A DNA stretch of 64,000 bases from Flectonema sp. DT1601 (GCA_964019425.1 OZ025835.1:434001-498000); one strand, 5' to 3'; positions 45,830 to 55,263 are shown, counted from the stretch's first letter. The notes: generated by a model not told the origin, from the letters alone. Numbers and translations are program-made.

Positions 45830-46450
45830 CAAGCTGAGCTGATCTTGTTTTTATTACAAATAGGGGAGCGGGAGGGATGGAAGGAATAGAGGAAAAAAAA
45901 AAGAAAAGGTTGATCAATTGGATCTGATCGTCGAGAAGAGGAAATTTTTTTAAAGGTTGATCGGTATAGCCGATCGTTGAGAAAAATAAACAGATATAAA
46001 TACAATCAGTTTAAATTAAAAAAAGAAAAAAAGATTAACGATCAAGCTGAGCTGATCTTGTTTTTATTACAAATAGGGGAGCGGGAGGGATGGAAGGAAT
46101 AGAGGAAAAAAAAAGAAAAGGTTGATCAATTGGATCTGATCGTCGAGAAGAAGAAATTATTTTAAAGGTTGATCGGTATAGCCGATCGTCGAGAAAAATA
46201 AACAGATATAAATACAATCAGTTTAAATTAAAAAAAGAAAAAAAGATTAACGATCAAGCTGAGCTGATCTTGTTTTTATTTAAAATTAGGGGAGCGGGAG
46301 GGATGGAAGGAATAAAGGAAAAAAAAAAAAAAAAAAGGTCGATCAATTGGATCTGATCGTCGAGAAGAAGAAAACAATTATTTATAAAAAAAAAATGGTC
46401 GGTATAGCCGATCGTTGAGAAAAGAACAGATATAAATACAATCGGTTTTG
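45830..46450. repeat. Three ~210-bp tandem repeats with related hairpins
   Basis: Units begin AACGATCAAGCTGAGCTGAT and contain GGAGCGGGAGGGATGGAAGG and GATCGGT-ATA-GCCGATC. The latter is a diverged form of the array hairpin GATCGAC-ATA-GTCGATC. No ORF is credible. Confidence 0.85.
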
Positions 46451-46518
46451 GTGATCGACGAGTGGAGCGATCACTTGACAAGAAGGAAAAAGAAAGGACC
46501 GATTAATTGGGGCTTTGA

Positions 46519-47237
46519 TTGTATTCCCAAGGCATGTTTTTTTTTATTTATTCTTTTTTTGCGAAAAGAGCACTGATTCTGGAGCTGACGTGTCCAAATG
46601 AAGATCGTTTCGAAACCTCTCATGTCTTAAAGGAAAAGAAATACCTAAAGCTAAGAGACTCGATCATCGCTAATGGCTTCGACTGTAACATTTTTACTAT
46701 TGAAGTTGGCGTTCGAGGAAACATCTGCATGGACCAGCTGAACATCTGGACACGTCACATCGGTTCACCTTTAGCACCAACAAAAGCTTTATTTTGTGAA
46801 TGCACCAGAATCGCCAGACAGTGCTCATATGTTCTGTTCCAGACGAGGAACCTCCCCACGTGGCATTCAAGACCACTAATGCGCAGCATTAAAGAAGAAC
46901 CTGCCACTGCAAGTTTTATAAAAGATGGTAAAGAAATCTTCCCTGTGGAAGAAGTCAAAATCCACAAAGTAACAAAACTGAAAACGATCGAAAAGCTCAC
47001 CATTGAAAGATCGTGGCTTGAGAAATGTTTTATCTGGCAAACTTGTTACGCATCGGCTCTTTCTATTCTACTTATTGCCAATGGTTCTTCCTCCCCGGCC
47101 CCTTCTGTTTTGTTAGATAAGGATGAGCTCACTGGACTCTCCTTGTCATTCTCTTCTATTTCTTCCATCTCTTTCCAGACTCCCCCACCTGAACTCATGT
47201 CAACGGGATCGCAAACACTTCCTGCTGATTTCGCTAT
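46519..47237 (+). pseudogene. LINE reverse transcriptase C-terminal region, 3' half (endonuclease-like)
   Basis: Continues the 41413-42168 fragment: ALILELTCPNEDRF, then HVLKEKKYLKLRD, then FTIEVGVRGN. This is the arrangement found at the C-terminus of some non-LTR elements with a restriction-like endonuclease fold (acidic-x-hydrophobic strand plus E-V-G). The reading ends inside a TIR element inserted at 47239, which supplies the stop. After that element the flanking sequence continues the frame briefly (ISVSHLDFFF). The catalytic residues are not certain. Confidence 0.55.
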
Positions 47238-47238
47238 A

Positions 47239-47863
47239 CTGCAACTGGAAATATTACTGCGCTGAATAATTACTGCGGGGAAATATTACTGCGCGGAAAA
47301 ATTAGTGCGGTTTTTTTGAGAAAAGATTAGTGCGGTTTTTTCCACTTGGTGGTAGAAAAAAATTTGGTTGCTTTTTTGCTGTGTAAGGCACCAGCAGAAA
47401 AATGCAGCTGGAGAAAAAATCACTTCTGAGCAGAAATATTAGTGCGGTGGAAATATTACTGCGTGGAGTTTTTCGATAAGTGGGAAGTAACGGACTGGGA
47501 GCTTTTGGCTCCTGCCCTATTCCCGACGTAAACTTTCTTTTTATTTTTTTTTTTTTTTTAACAGGCCCAAAGGGCGACAATGATGGTTGCTGACCAAGGA
47601 ATAATATTCAAATGAATTTTCGTTTCAAAGAAACGAACAGAATTAAGAGAGAGGTAGAGAAAAAAAAAAAAAAAAAAAAAAAGAAAGAATAGAAAAAAAA
47701 TATGAAGAGGAAATAATCAAACATGAAAAAAAAAAAAAAAAATAAAATATAAATAAAAAACGTTGTATGAAAAAGGAAAAAAAGAAAAAAAAAAGACCAG
47801 AAAAGGAAAGAGAAAATGAAAAGGTATAATATTATTGTGGGGATATGAGGATAGCAGGGAGAT

Positions 47864-47901
<38 letters not shown>

Positions 47902-47995
47902 TTATTATTTAAAAAAAGGAAACAAATTAGTGCGGTTTTTTGCAGATTTGGAAATTAGTGCGGTTTTTTCCGCGCAGTAATATTTCCAGTTGCAG
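47239..47995. mobile_element. TA-flanked MITE, itself hit by a Helentron-like copy
   Basis: The left end CTGCAACTGGAAATATTACT and its complement at the right end form a ~25-bp TIR. TA dinucleotides flank both sides (47237-47238, 47996-47997). Internal ATTACTGCG/ATTAGTGCGG motifs repeat several times. A 452-bp Helentron-like tail occupies 47474-47925. No ORF. Tc1/mariner-type target use is inferred from the TA. Confidence 0.8.
47474..47925 (-). mobile_element. Truncated Helentron-like element (tail only)
   Basis: Near-identical to 42169-42618, with the same ATTATTGTGGGGATATG block, long T run and terminal hairpin. It stops within the first quarter of an array unit (GGAAACAA). High identity suggests recent transposition or a recent copy event. 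Confidence 0.85.
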
Positions 47996-47997
47996 TA

Positions 47998-48573
47998 AGT
48001 GTTTCTCACTTAGATTTTTTTTTTGCATTTAACAAGTATTGTAAGAACGAAAAGAATGTTGGCAGCACACGTAAACCTCCTTTAGCTTTATCAGTTTAAG
48101 TCGGTTCACGGTTTCGTGCACAAACAAAAAATCACAGTGTTATATCATTATTTTCTTCGTTGAAGTTAAAGCCAATTCTTTTTTGCTTTTCAGCTCCTTA
48201 AAAGCTGCTAAGTGTTTCTGCTAAGTGTTTCTCACTTAGAATTTTATTGTTATGTTCGTTTTCTATCCCCTATCGCTGGCGCTCCATACATGTTGCAATG
48301 TGGCAACAGTCCTCCGTCCCTCATCTGCACTATGTTTGTGAGCGGCAGAGCAGCCTCTTCTCTTCACTGTGATGACAATGATGATGATGACAAGAGCTTC
48401 GATGTCGATATGATTGCAGTTTAGGCATTCATTTGATGTAAGCCCATTTATTATTTATTAATTCTGTATTCTGTTCTCTTTCTGTGTCTTTCGTTGTTCG
48501 ACAACGGCATATGGAAGTGTGATGGAAAGTGAATCCTGTATGTTCTGTGATGCCCTCACCAGGAAAAAAAAAG
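47998..48573. other. Non-coding stretch with two copies of a short hairpin
   Basis: TAAGTG-TTTCT-CACTTA occurs at 47996-48012 and again at 48221-48237, inside a longer partial repeat. No gene is supported; the 48212-48424 frame has no recognisable domain. Confidence 0.5.
48564..48572 (-). terminator. RNA polymerase III terminator (T9) of the tRNA gene
   Basis: Nine consecutive T on the minus strand, one base past the tRNA 3' end. Confidence 0.8.
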
Positions 48574-48645
48574 CACCCACCGTGGGGATCGAACCCACGA
48601 CCATTGGATTAAAGGTCCAACGCTCTACCACTGAGCTAGGTGGGC
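48574..48645 (-). tRNA. tRNA-Lys (anticodon TTT), with C at position 33
   Basis: 72 nt. Acceptor GCCCACC/GGTGGGT (first pair G-T), D stem GCTC/GAGC with loop AGTGGTA, anticodon stem TTGGA/TCCAA with loop CCTTTAA, T stem GTGGG/CCCAC with loop TTCGATC, discriminator G. The body matches eukaryotic tRNA-Lys. The loop reads C-C-TTT-A-A, so the near-universal U33 is C, which may mean reduced function or a pseudogene. No intron and no encoded CCA. It lies in the divergent strand-switch region, a common tRNA location in organisms with directional gene clusters. Confidence 0.88.
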
Positions 48646-48654
48646 TACAGAAAC

Positions 48655-48800
48655 TTTTGAGTTTTTTCTTTTTTTTTTTGGTTACACTCGTCTGTGCTAC
48701 CAAACTCTTTGTTTTTGTTCTTTTCACTTCTATGTTTTGTCTTTCTTTTTTACTTTCTTTTTGACTTAAGTCTGACAAATTGGAAAACACGGGAAACATA
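48655..48800. repeat. Direct repeat, copy 1 of 2 (second at ~50254-50383)
   Basis: Shares GGTTACAC, TGTGCTACCA, CTTAAGTCTGACAAATT and AAACACGGGAAACAT with 50254-50383. The two copies bracket the RNase H ORF and probably mark a repeated retroelement 5' or 3' region. Confidence 0.75.
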
Positions 48801-49153
48801 GGTAGGCTCCGCCTGAGGACGTAAGAAGAGCGGCAACGGGAAAAATAAATGGTCACGCGTCCTTGAAATTGGACACACGAAGCTAATTCGGTTACCATTC
48901 CTACCATCGATAAGGAAAACAAAGAGTCGAGCATATAACTAGAGCGGTGGTCAAAGACCACTTGAACAGCCCGAAGGCCTGCCCTCAAGAGAAGTTTATA
49001 AGGAGAATAGGAGAAGAAGGAGACAGGAGTGTTGGAAGAGACACTGCGACAACACCGAAGGTGATGTGCAGTTACCCAACCAGGAGATGATTGATAATGA
49101 TGAAAATACTAAAATAATAACAAATTGATATTGGCGACTACATGTCACCTACT

Positions 49154-50185
49154 TTACTTCCAAAGTCTAAGGTTAGATGTCTGTTCCATCCACCTTATGA
49201 TCAACGCGAGTGATGGAAGCCACGCCAAAGTGAAGAGAGCTTCAAGGTTAGGAATTTCGTTGGCAATAATAAGTTCTCGATCGCGATCCCACTTGCCGGT
49301 CAGTGTTGAGAAGCCCAGGATTTTGAACCTGGCCGAGTCGAGTTTGGGAGATTGACATCCCTGCAGCAGGTGAACCTGTGAGGACGGTTCGCCACAAAAT
49401 GGGCAGTCGATCGTCTTGCGCCAGTTCTGAATTAGCGGGTGACATCCTGTCCGGAAGTTCGCTATCCGTATCTCGTCGGCTCTTTCCATCCCAGGAGGGT
49501 ATTTAACGGAACGGCCTCTGATGAGGTGTTTGTAGCAGGTGTAACCACTCACGTTAAGCAGATCCTTTTTGATGCAGCGCTTAACATGTGATGATCGCGA
49601 GAAGTAAGTGCCTTTGACTAGCACAGGTCGGATGTTCTTGTTGTGCGCTGCTTCCTTTGCAAGCGCGTCAACTTCATCGTGAAACTCGATTCCAATGTGC
49701 GAGGGGATGAATTGCAAATGCACTTTCATTTCACACATGCGCAGGTATTCCAGTATCTTCAAGGACTCAGTATTCTTCTGTCTGCACCTTCCACCCAGCA
49801 GTTCATCCAGAAGGGATTTTGAGTCCGTGAATATCCTCACAGATTTCATTGAAGTATCTTTGCTAAACACCGTTTTCAGATGTCTAGCCGCGTTCTTCAG
49901 AGCATGTTGTTCAGTCCTATAGCTGCAGTCAGCTTGATAAAGCCTAGACGCGTATGCAGATCGAAGGCCGCTACGTGACTTGGCAATATGAGCCGCACCG
50001 GCCGCGCCGGAAGCAGAGTAAGAACCATCGCAGTTGATTACCATGTCGACAGGAGGTAACGTTCCAATGTACGACATGAATTTTTCTTTGTCCACCGCAG
50101 GGTTCGCGGACTTCGGAAATCCGCAGCTGTTGCTAATCCTAAGGTTCGTCGGAGATATCCAGGGTTCCATCGAGTCAGGCTGCAC
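49154..50185 (-). CDS. Retroelement RNase H plus C-terminal zinc motif
   Basis: 343 codons from MQPDSMEPW. The type I RNase H core is visible: VINCDGSYSASGAAGAA (first Asp), RTEQHALKNAA (Glu), RIFTDSKSLLDEL (second Asp), PSHIGIEFHDEVDALAKEAA (His and final Asp). A C-terminal block with CPFCGEPSSQVHLLQGC, a CCHC-like zinc motif, follows, as at the end of many LINE pol proteins. No RT domain precedes it, so this is a 5'-truncated element or a separately kept RNase H ORF. A decayed copy follows at 50450-50940. The frame is fully intact, which is notable for a truncated element. Confidence 0.8.
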   Translation of the reverse strand: MQPDSMEPWISPTNLRISNSCGFPKSANPAVDKEKFMSYIGTLPPVDMVINCDGSYSASGAAGAAHIAKSRSGLRSAYASRLYQADCSYRTEQHALKNAARHLKTVFSKDTSMKSVRIFTDSKSLLDELLGGRCRQKNTESLKILEYLRMCEMKVHLQFIPSHIGIEFHDEVDALAKEAAHNKNIRPVLVKGTYFSRSSHVKRCIKKDLLNVSGYTCYKHLIRGRSVKYPPGMERADEIRIANFRTGCHPLIQNWRKTIDCPFCGEPSSQVHLLQGCQSPKLDSARFKILGFSTLTGKWDRDRELIIANEIPNLEALFTLAWLPSLALIIRWMEQTSNLRLWK

Positions 50186-50253
50186 TAAGCACTTTTGAGT
50201 TTTTTCTTTTTTGAGCTTCTTATATTAATGATAATAAGATGTGACAAAATAAT

Positions 50254-50383
50254 TTGAGTTTTTCTTCTCCTGGTTACACTTGTCTGTGCTACCACTCTTT
50301 GTTTTGTTCTTTCACTTCTATGTTTGTCTTTCTTTTATACTTTTTGACTTAAGTCTGACAAATTTGAAAACACGGGAAACATT
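50254..50383. repeat. Direct repeat, copy 2 of 2
   Basis: Second copy of the 48655-48800 repeat, slightly shortened. It lies between the RNase H ORF and its decayed paralogue. Confidence 0.75.
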
Positions 50384-50418
50384 TGGTCAGAAGAGTACTA
50401 AATATTGATAAAACACTT

Positions 50419-50461
50419 AAATGGCGACTACATGTCACCTACAAGTAGTCGCCATTTAGTC
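50419..50461. other. Inverted repeat AAATGGCGACTA / TAGTCGCCATTT
   Basis: A perfect 12-bp stem separated by a short loop containing ATGTCACCTAC. The GGCGACTACATGTCACCTAC half also occurs once at 49134-49153, next to the stop end of the RNase H ORF. Probably part of the repeated retroelement end. Confidence 0.7.
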
Positions 50462-50940
50462 TCCTAGTAGTCTCAGGTTGGATGCTTGTTCCATCCACCT
50501 GATCAACATCGAAGCCAGCTGTGGCAAAGATTGACAGGAATGCCGTTGATGAGGATTAGATCACTTGATCGGTCCATTTGCCTGTCAGTGTAGAAAAGCC
50601 AAGGATTTCATATCTGGCTGCATCGAGTTTCTGCGATTGACAGCCTACGAGCAGGTGGAGCTGGTTGGATGGAGCGCTGTGGCAGAATGGATATTTGATG
50701 GCTTTCCGCTAGTTTTGCATCAGCGGATGACACCCCGTTCTGAAATTCGCAATTCTAATTTCATCGCTCCTTTCCATGCTGGGAGGATATTTTATCGCAG
50801 AACCTTTGATGATGTTCTTATAGCAGGTGTATCCAATTCTGTTCCAAATGTCCTTCGTGATCCCTCCTCACTCGAGATTTGTGATAGAAGAAGGATCCTC
50901 GGATTGGGATTTGATGGAGGTATCTGTTGCGAGCCGATTT
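50450..50940 (-). pseudogene. Decayed copy of the RNase H retroelement C-terminus
   Basis: Aligns base by base with 49160-49610 (GTTCCATCCACCT; CAGTGT(A/T)GA(A/G)AAGCC; GCAGGTGTA(T/A)CCA) but has many substitutions and frame breaks. The CCHC block is partly lost. It represents an older insertion or tandem duplicate of 49154-50185. Confidence 0.8.
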
Positions 50941-51152
50941 CTTAGCAAGTTCATCAACATGTATTGCAAACTCGCAGTAGGCATGCAGGTCCCATCCCCA
51001 TTATGTCCACACAACCCAACAAATTATGCTGAAAGTGCGGTTGCCTCAGGTTTGCGGATTTTTCTGAGCTTACCTTTAGGTAGTCAATCCCCCGGTTAAC
51101 CGCAACCGGGGTAAGGTCGCTTGTAGGTTCATTTTATGTCGTAACAAGGACC

Positions 51153-51832
51153 ATGGTGGTTTACCTCCCAAAAAAAACCAAGGGTAAGGCGTTAGGGATC
51201 GGGATGGCGCAGCTGCTAAGTTACGGAGACGCAGTGAAGGAAATAGTGGCGTACGGCTCACTCGAGCACTCAGTAGAGTCACACCGACGATACATCGAGG
51301 TCTCGCAGAGAATGGCGCATCGACTTGGATCAACGCTGAGGCTGGAGCGCCTGCCCCCGAAGCCAGCGAAGAGGCCTACCGATGGGTGAGAGGTGAGGAA
51401 AAAGTCGGGAGGAGATTGTTGAAGTGGAAGGAGGAGAACGGTAAGGAAGTCTCACAGGCGGTAACAAGCACACACGAGAAAAATATTGTGCCTGAAACCA
51501 CCACGGAGCCTACCATGGACCATGACTCAGACAAGATGACGTCAGACTCGAGCTCGATCTGCTCCCCACCGACACAAGAAGACCGCCCCCCAGTAGGGAT
51601 GTGTGGGTGCGGAAAGGAGATACCGCAAGCAGCGATCAAGAATCCGGTGAAACACCCGACGAAGGGATGGTGTGATAGGTGTGGAGAGCGGATCGCGAAG
51701 GGAACGCGGGTAGTCATGTGCGTGAAGTGTGACTACGCTGAATGCTGCGGATTGTTGGAGAGATCGCGGCGTGGGAAAGAGAAGAGGAAAAGGAAATCAC
51801 GGGGATCGCGATCGAAAAACGATGCCATGTGA
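51153..51832 (+). pseudogene. Zinc (ZZ-like) ORF, probably frameshifted retroelement protein
   Basis: Frame 1 (51153-51389) encodes MVVYLPKKTKGKALG to RMAHRLGSTLRL and stops. The second frame, open across 51320-51832 without its own ATG, continues with APEASEEAYRWVRGEE and an acidic/Ser linker. It ends in GWCDRCGERIAKG with CVKCDYAECCG, a C-x2-C...C-x2-C-DY-x2-C arrangement like a ZZ finger, then a basic tail. One indel near 51330-51380 would fuse the two. A poly(A) tail ~390 bp downstream suggests it is the ORF of a poly(A) retroelement. Function unknown. Confidence 0.45.
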
Positions 51833-52225
51833 GAAGCATGAAACGGAAAGTGAATGAACGGAAAAAATTAAATGTAAAGAAGTGAACTTGTAAAAAATGT
51901 AAAGAAGCAAACATGTGAAAAGAAAAATGAAAAAAAAAAAAGAAGAGTGAAAAGGAAGACAGAGTTGTATGTAAACTGTATGTAAATGTAAGAAGAAAGA
52001 AAAAACACGCTGGAAGTGGGAGTGCAACCATCAGCGCAAACACAACCACAAATATTGTTTTTTTTCCTTTTTCTTTTCTTCGCTTCGGCGACAGATATGG
52101 TAGGACCTAGAAAACCGGCCCAAAGCTTGTGTTGCAGTTTATCTTTTTAGCGCACACTCATGTAACATAAGGATCGCTGGTTCCGAGGGTTTGCTCTCCT
52201 GCCATACTTGCCTCTCACCTCCCTC

Positions 52226-52248
52226 AAAAAAAAAAAAAAAAAAAAAAA
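52226..52248 (+). other. Poly(A) tract, probable 3' tail of a retroelement
   Basis: 23 consecutive A after a GC-richer non-coding stretch downstream of the ZZ-like ORF. Host-type genes on the plus strand begin 219 bp later. No clear target-site duplication could be paired with a 5' end. Confidence 0.5.
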
Positions 52249-52466
52249 TCAAAATGGGAGCAAGAAGGCAATGAAACCGAAGGACGGACCCTTCAATTAT
52301 CCTCATCTCTAAGACAACCTTTCAGCAAACAGGTGGTACGGTGGGTTTTGGCCACCATTTTTACGTTAAATTATCTGGGCTGCCACTCTTGACTTAAAAT
52401 ATTCATCGTGTATGACAACAAGTAATTACTACAATCTTATCTATTATTTATCAGTCTCATAGTTAC

Positions 52467-53745
52467 ATGGCCTGTTGTTTTCGGCTGTGTTACGGAGACA
52501 GCTCTCTTCAATGGGATGAAATAGTAATAGCTACAGCAATTATTCGGGCGGCAGAAGCAACTCACAAACGGATACCTGTGTTGTCATCGTTGGTTTCTAA
52601 GGATTATTTAGTTGAAAAACCTGTAGAAGAACTGCTTGTGTCACAAGATGGGTCGCAGTTAAGAGTGGTGGAGTATGCACCGAAAGTATTTAAACACTTC
52701 AGAGAGGACAAGCAATATAATAATAATATCTCCAACGAGACATGGAAAAATGTTTGGACAGAAACAATAAACAAGCCAAAAGCAGCAGAGACGGGTTGTG
52801 GGAAATCAGGAGCGAGTTTTATTATGTCAGCGCGCAGTCATTTTATGATTAAAACGATTACCAGACGCGAAGCGTTTATTCAGAAGCAAATACTTAAGGA
52901 TTATATTGCGCATTTTTCGAAATTTCCAAACTCGTTTATCATGCGACACTTAATGCTTCTGCGTATTGAAGAAATCAAGAATAACAAGATCAGCAAAATT
53001 CAGTTCTTTTTAGTATTTGAAAATGTAATTGACGTTCCGATCAACACAGACATGAAAATTGAAAAGTGGGACCTCAAAGGGAGAACTCCGAAACCTGGAA
53101 AATTTCCTCATATTATGCGAAAGGTTCCAACAAACAAAATAGGTGCTGACAAAGATCTTATACGTAGTTTCAGGCTTCCATCTTCTACACGAAAACAGGT
53201 TATAGACATGTTAAAGAATGATACTGTATTCATGCAGCATCATAATTTAATGGACTATTCGTTATTTTTGTGTGTTGTTAAACTTGACACGAACCTATCT
53301 GGTCGGAGGAAAATAGAATCTGCTTTCGATGATGAGCATGACGTTGATCCAAACGTCGTAAGTCAGGTTTTGGGTAAACAAAATGCATCATTTCGAATAG
53401 GATCAAATAAATTTCATAGTGGGATTCTGTCTGCTGACTCTACAGAGATCTTCTACATGGGTATCATTGATTGTTTGACTGACTACCACAACTTAAAGAA
53501 ACTCGCAAACTGTTGTAAACAATTTATTTTTTTTGAGCAGCAATTATCAACTGTATGTGTTTTTTTCACATTACTAAACCTTTCTAATGGGATAACACAA
53601 CTCTATTTTCAATCAGATACCTTCAGAAGCCTACGGCAAACGATTCTATTCATTTATGAATGCAATCTTTGATGGTCGAGTTGCAGACTATCCGATGTCG
53701 TTTGAACATTTGAGCCCACGCCTCACAGTTGGAGACATACGTTAA
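52467..53745 (+). CDS. Phosphatidylinositol phosphate kinase (PIPK), short form
   Basis: Exons 52467-53552 and 53617-53745, with a 64-nt GTATGT...CAG intron in phase 0, give 404 residues. Splicing restores the family C-terminus (IPSEAYGKRFYSFMNAIF) that the unspliced frame loses. The core has GKSGASFIMSARSHFMIKT (glycine-rich loop and catalytic Lys), GADKDLIRSF, the diagnostic NLMDYSLFLCV (MDYSLL motif) and YMGIIDCLTDY (IID metal-binding region). These enzymes phosphorylate PtdIns monophosphates at membranes. There are no MORN, FYVE or other accessory domains, so it is a minimal kinase. Type I or II cannot be assigned by eye. TTATCAG lies 12 nt before the ATG. First of the plus-strand cluster. 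Confidence 0.9.
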
Positions 53746-54142
53746 AGGAAACAGTTGTCTTGTTTTGCTATACGGCGTATTGAGATATTTACTTTTAGGA
53801 TCCAAGTCCAAGATTTCCCTGCGATCACGGTGAGGCATACTAATCCTCTTGTACAGTAGTAATACACTGCACATTATCGCTCTTTTAGATTACAAGCTGT
53901 TAAAGGAAGAAAGCTGCACAACGGACGGTGTTTCAAGTGTTCCACCACTAGTTGAAATTTGTACCATCTTTCTTCATAACTATTACCTTAATATGAAACT
54001 CATTATTATGTACATGTGTTTAACCTTTCTCAAACAGTAGCACGAGATGGCATCAACTTTCGGGTTTGCGAGGGATATTTAAGTATCTAATAGTGCTTTT
54101 ATAAAGTGGCAGGGCATATTACTTTCTTTTCTAGAACTACAG
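53746..54142 (+). other. Intergenic region
   Basis: AT-rich, ending in the pyrimidine tract TTACTTTCTTTTCTAG 8 nt before the next ATG. No gene was seen. Confidence 0.6.
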
Positions 54143-55078
54143 ATGTCGATTTTACTAAGAAGACAGTTGAAGAGGACAATTAGTCGGTTGGCTACAACTG
54201 CCATAAATAGATCTGATCGGATTGCAGCACATGAACGAGTGAACCACATAAGTAGACAACAGAAGAGGTGGTGTAGCAAAGACTCTTTTGATGATGATGC
54301 CTTAGATTCAATGTTTGCATCCATCGATGAACAAACTTATAAGAATTTCTTTTCAATGCAAACTACGTTAATAAACGATGATGGAAGAAAGGTTACCGTA
54401 ATACCAATGCAGCACATCGCATCGACGGAGTTTTTTGATTCTGTGATAGAGGAAATTGCAAAAAATAATTACTATCTCGCTCTCATGGAAGGTGTTTTAG
54501 ACTCAGCTGAACAACTGAAATCTCAAGACGATCAATGCTTCCAGTTAGCAACGAATTGTAAATTGCATGAAACGTGTTCTGCAGAGTTTGCTGCGAAGAA
54601 ACACTACACAACAGATGAAGAATCAGACATGTTTAGTCAGTATCACATTCCTTATCCACCACCAGTAGAATTGTGTCACATGGAGTTGTATTTTAAGCCA
54701 AAGCTTATGCTGCGATCACCTTTAAAGATTAAAAACAGTGACGTAACTCGCGACAAGATATTAGAAATTAAAGACGCTAAAGACAGAGAATTCTTCATTA
54801 TTAATGGACGAACTGATCATTGTGCAAAGGTACTAAGAGAATACCTAGCACAACCTCTTCAGGAATACGCTGATTGCCCAGGTGCTGATTCCATTGCTGT
54901 TTGTTGGGGACAACTTCACTGTCCTCTCTTGATTGAAGATTTAAAGGTGAGAGGATTTCGTGTTGAGTCGACACATCGTCGGGACTATGGCTGGTCTGAA
55001 GACCTCTACACTCAAGTCTGTAAAAATGTTGGTAATACTAGCTGTGACGCTACCTTTATGAATATTCTTGGTGCTTAG
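54143..55078 (+). CDS. TraB/PrgY-like domain protein, predicted mitochondrial
   Basis: A 311-residue single exon. The N-terminus (MSILLRRQLKRTISRL) is Arg-rich without acidic residues, like a mitochondrial presequence. The body has VTVIPMQHIASTEFFDSV followed by YLALMEGVLDS, and near the end CWGQLHCPLLIEDL and FRVESTHRRDYGW. This is the TraB pattern: beta strand, GT(A)H-like motif, D/E motif, then GxxH. TraB-domain proteins sit on outer membranes and may act as metal-dependent hydrolases; the role here is inference. TTTTCTAG lies 8 nt before the ATG. Confidence 0.6.
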   Translation: MSILLRRQLKRTISRLATTAINRSDRIAAHERVNHISRQQKRWCSKDSFDDDALDSMFASIDEQTYKNFFSMQTTLINDDGRKVTVIPMQHIASTEFFDSVIEEIAKNNYYLALMEGVLDSAEQLKSQDDQCFQLATNCKLHETCSAEFAAKKHYTTDEESDMFSQYHIPYPPPVELCHMELYFKPKLMLRSPLKIKNSDVTRDKILEIKDAKDREFFIINGRTDHCAKVLREYLAQPLQEYADCPGADSIAVCWGQLHCPLLIEDLKVRGFRVESTHRRDYGWSEDLYTQVCKNVGNTSCDATFMNILGA

Positions 55079-55263
55079 TTACCATTTTGCAGAATCGAAG
55101 AGCTTGGAACTTCACAGTAATAAATTAGTTAAAGCTGATTTGATTTTTTTGTTTGTTTTGATATGATCGATTAAATCTTTCAGTTGAGAATAAAATAGTA
55201 CAGTTTTTTGTTATCTTTAACTAGTCATTGTTGTGAGAATCCCCACCTTTCAGGAGATAGAAT

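Larger units (their letters stand above)
42169..46515 (-). mobile_element. Non-autonomous Helentron-like element with an expanded hairpin-repeat array
   Basis: Oriented opposite to the 26.9-38.4 kb element. Its 3' tail (42169-42550) is nearly identical to the tails at 38108-38386/35551-35660 and 47474-47925, ending (on the minus strand) with GGAGC-CAAAA-GCTCC and TTATCG. The rest is the array (42600-45150), the GAGATACCA block (45400-45500), the block shared with ~26985-27075 (45600-45700), and three ~210-bp repeats. It has no coding capacity. It separates the two halves of a LINE ORF. The right border near 46515 is placed by where the LINE sequence resumes. Confidence 0.75.

Noticed and set aside
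48212-48424. Short plus-strand ORF near the tRNA
   Set aside because: No domain, and it overlaps a hairpin repeat region.
53553-53672. Read-through PIPK C-terminus in the unspliced frame
   Set aside because: It is intron sequence. Splicing 53553-53616 restores the conserved YGKRFYSFM end.
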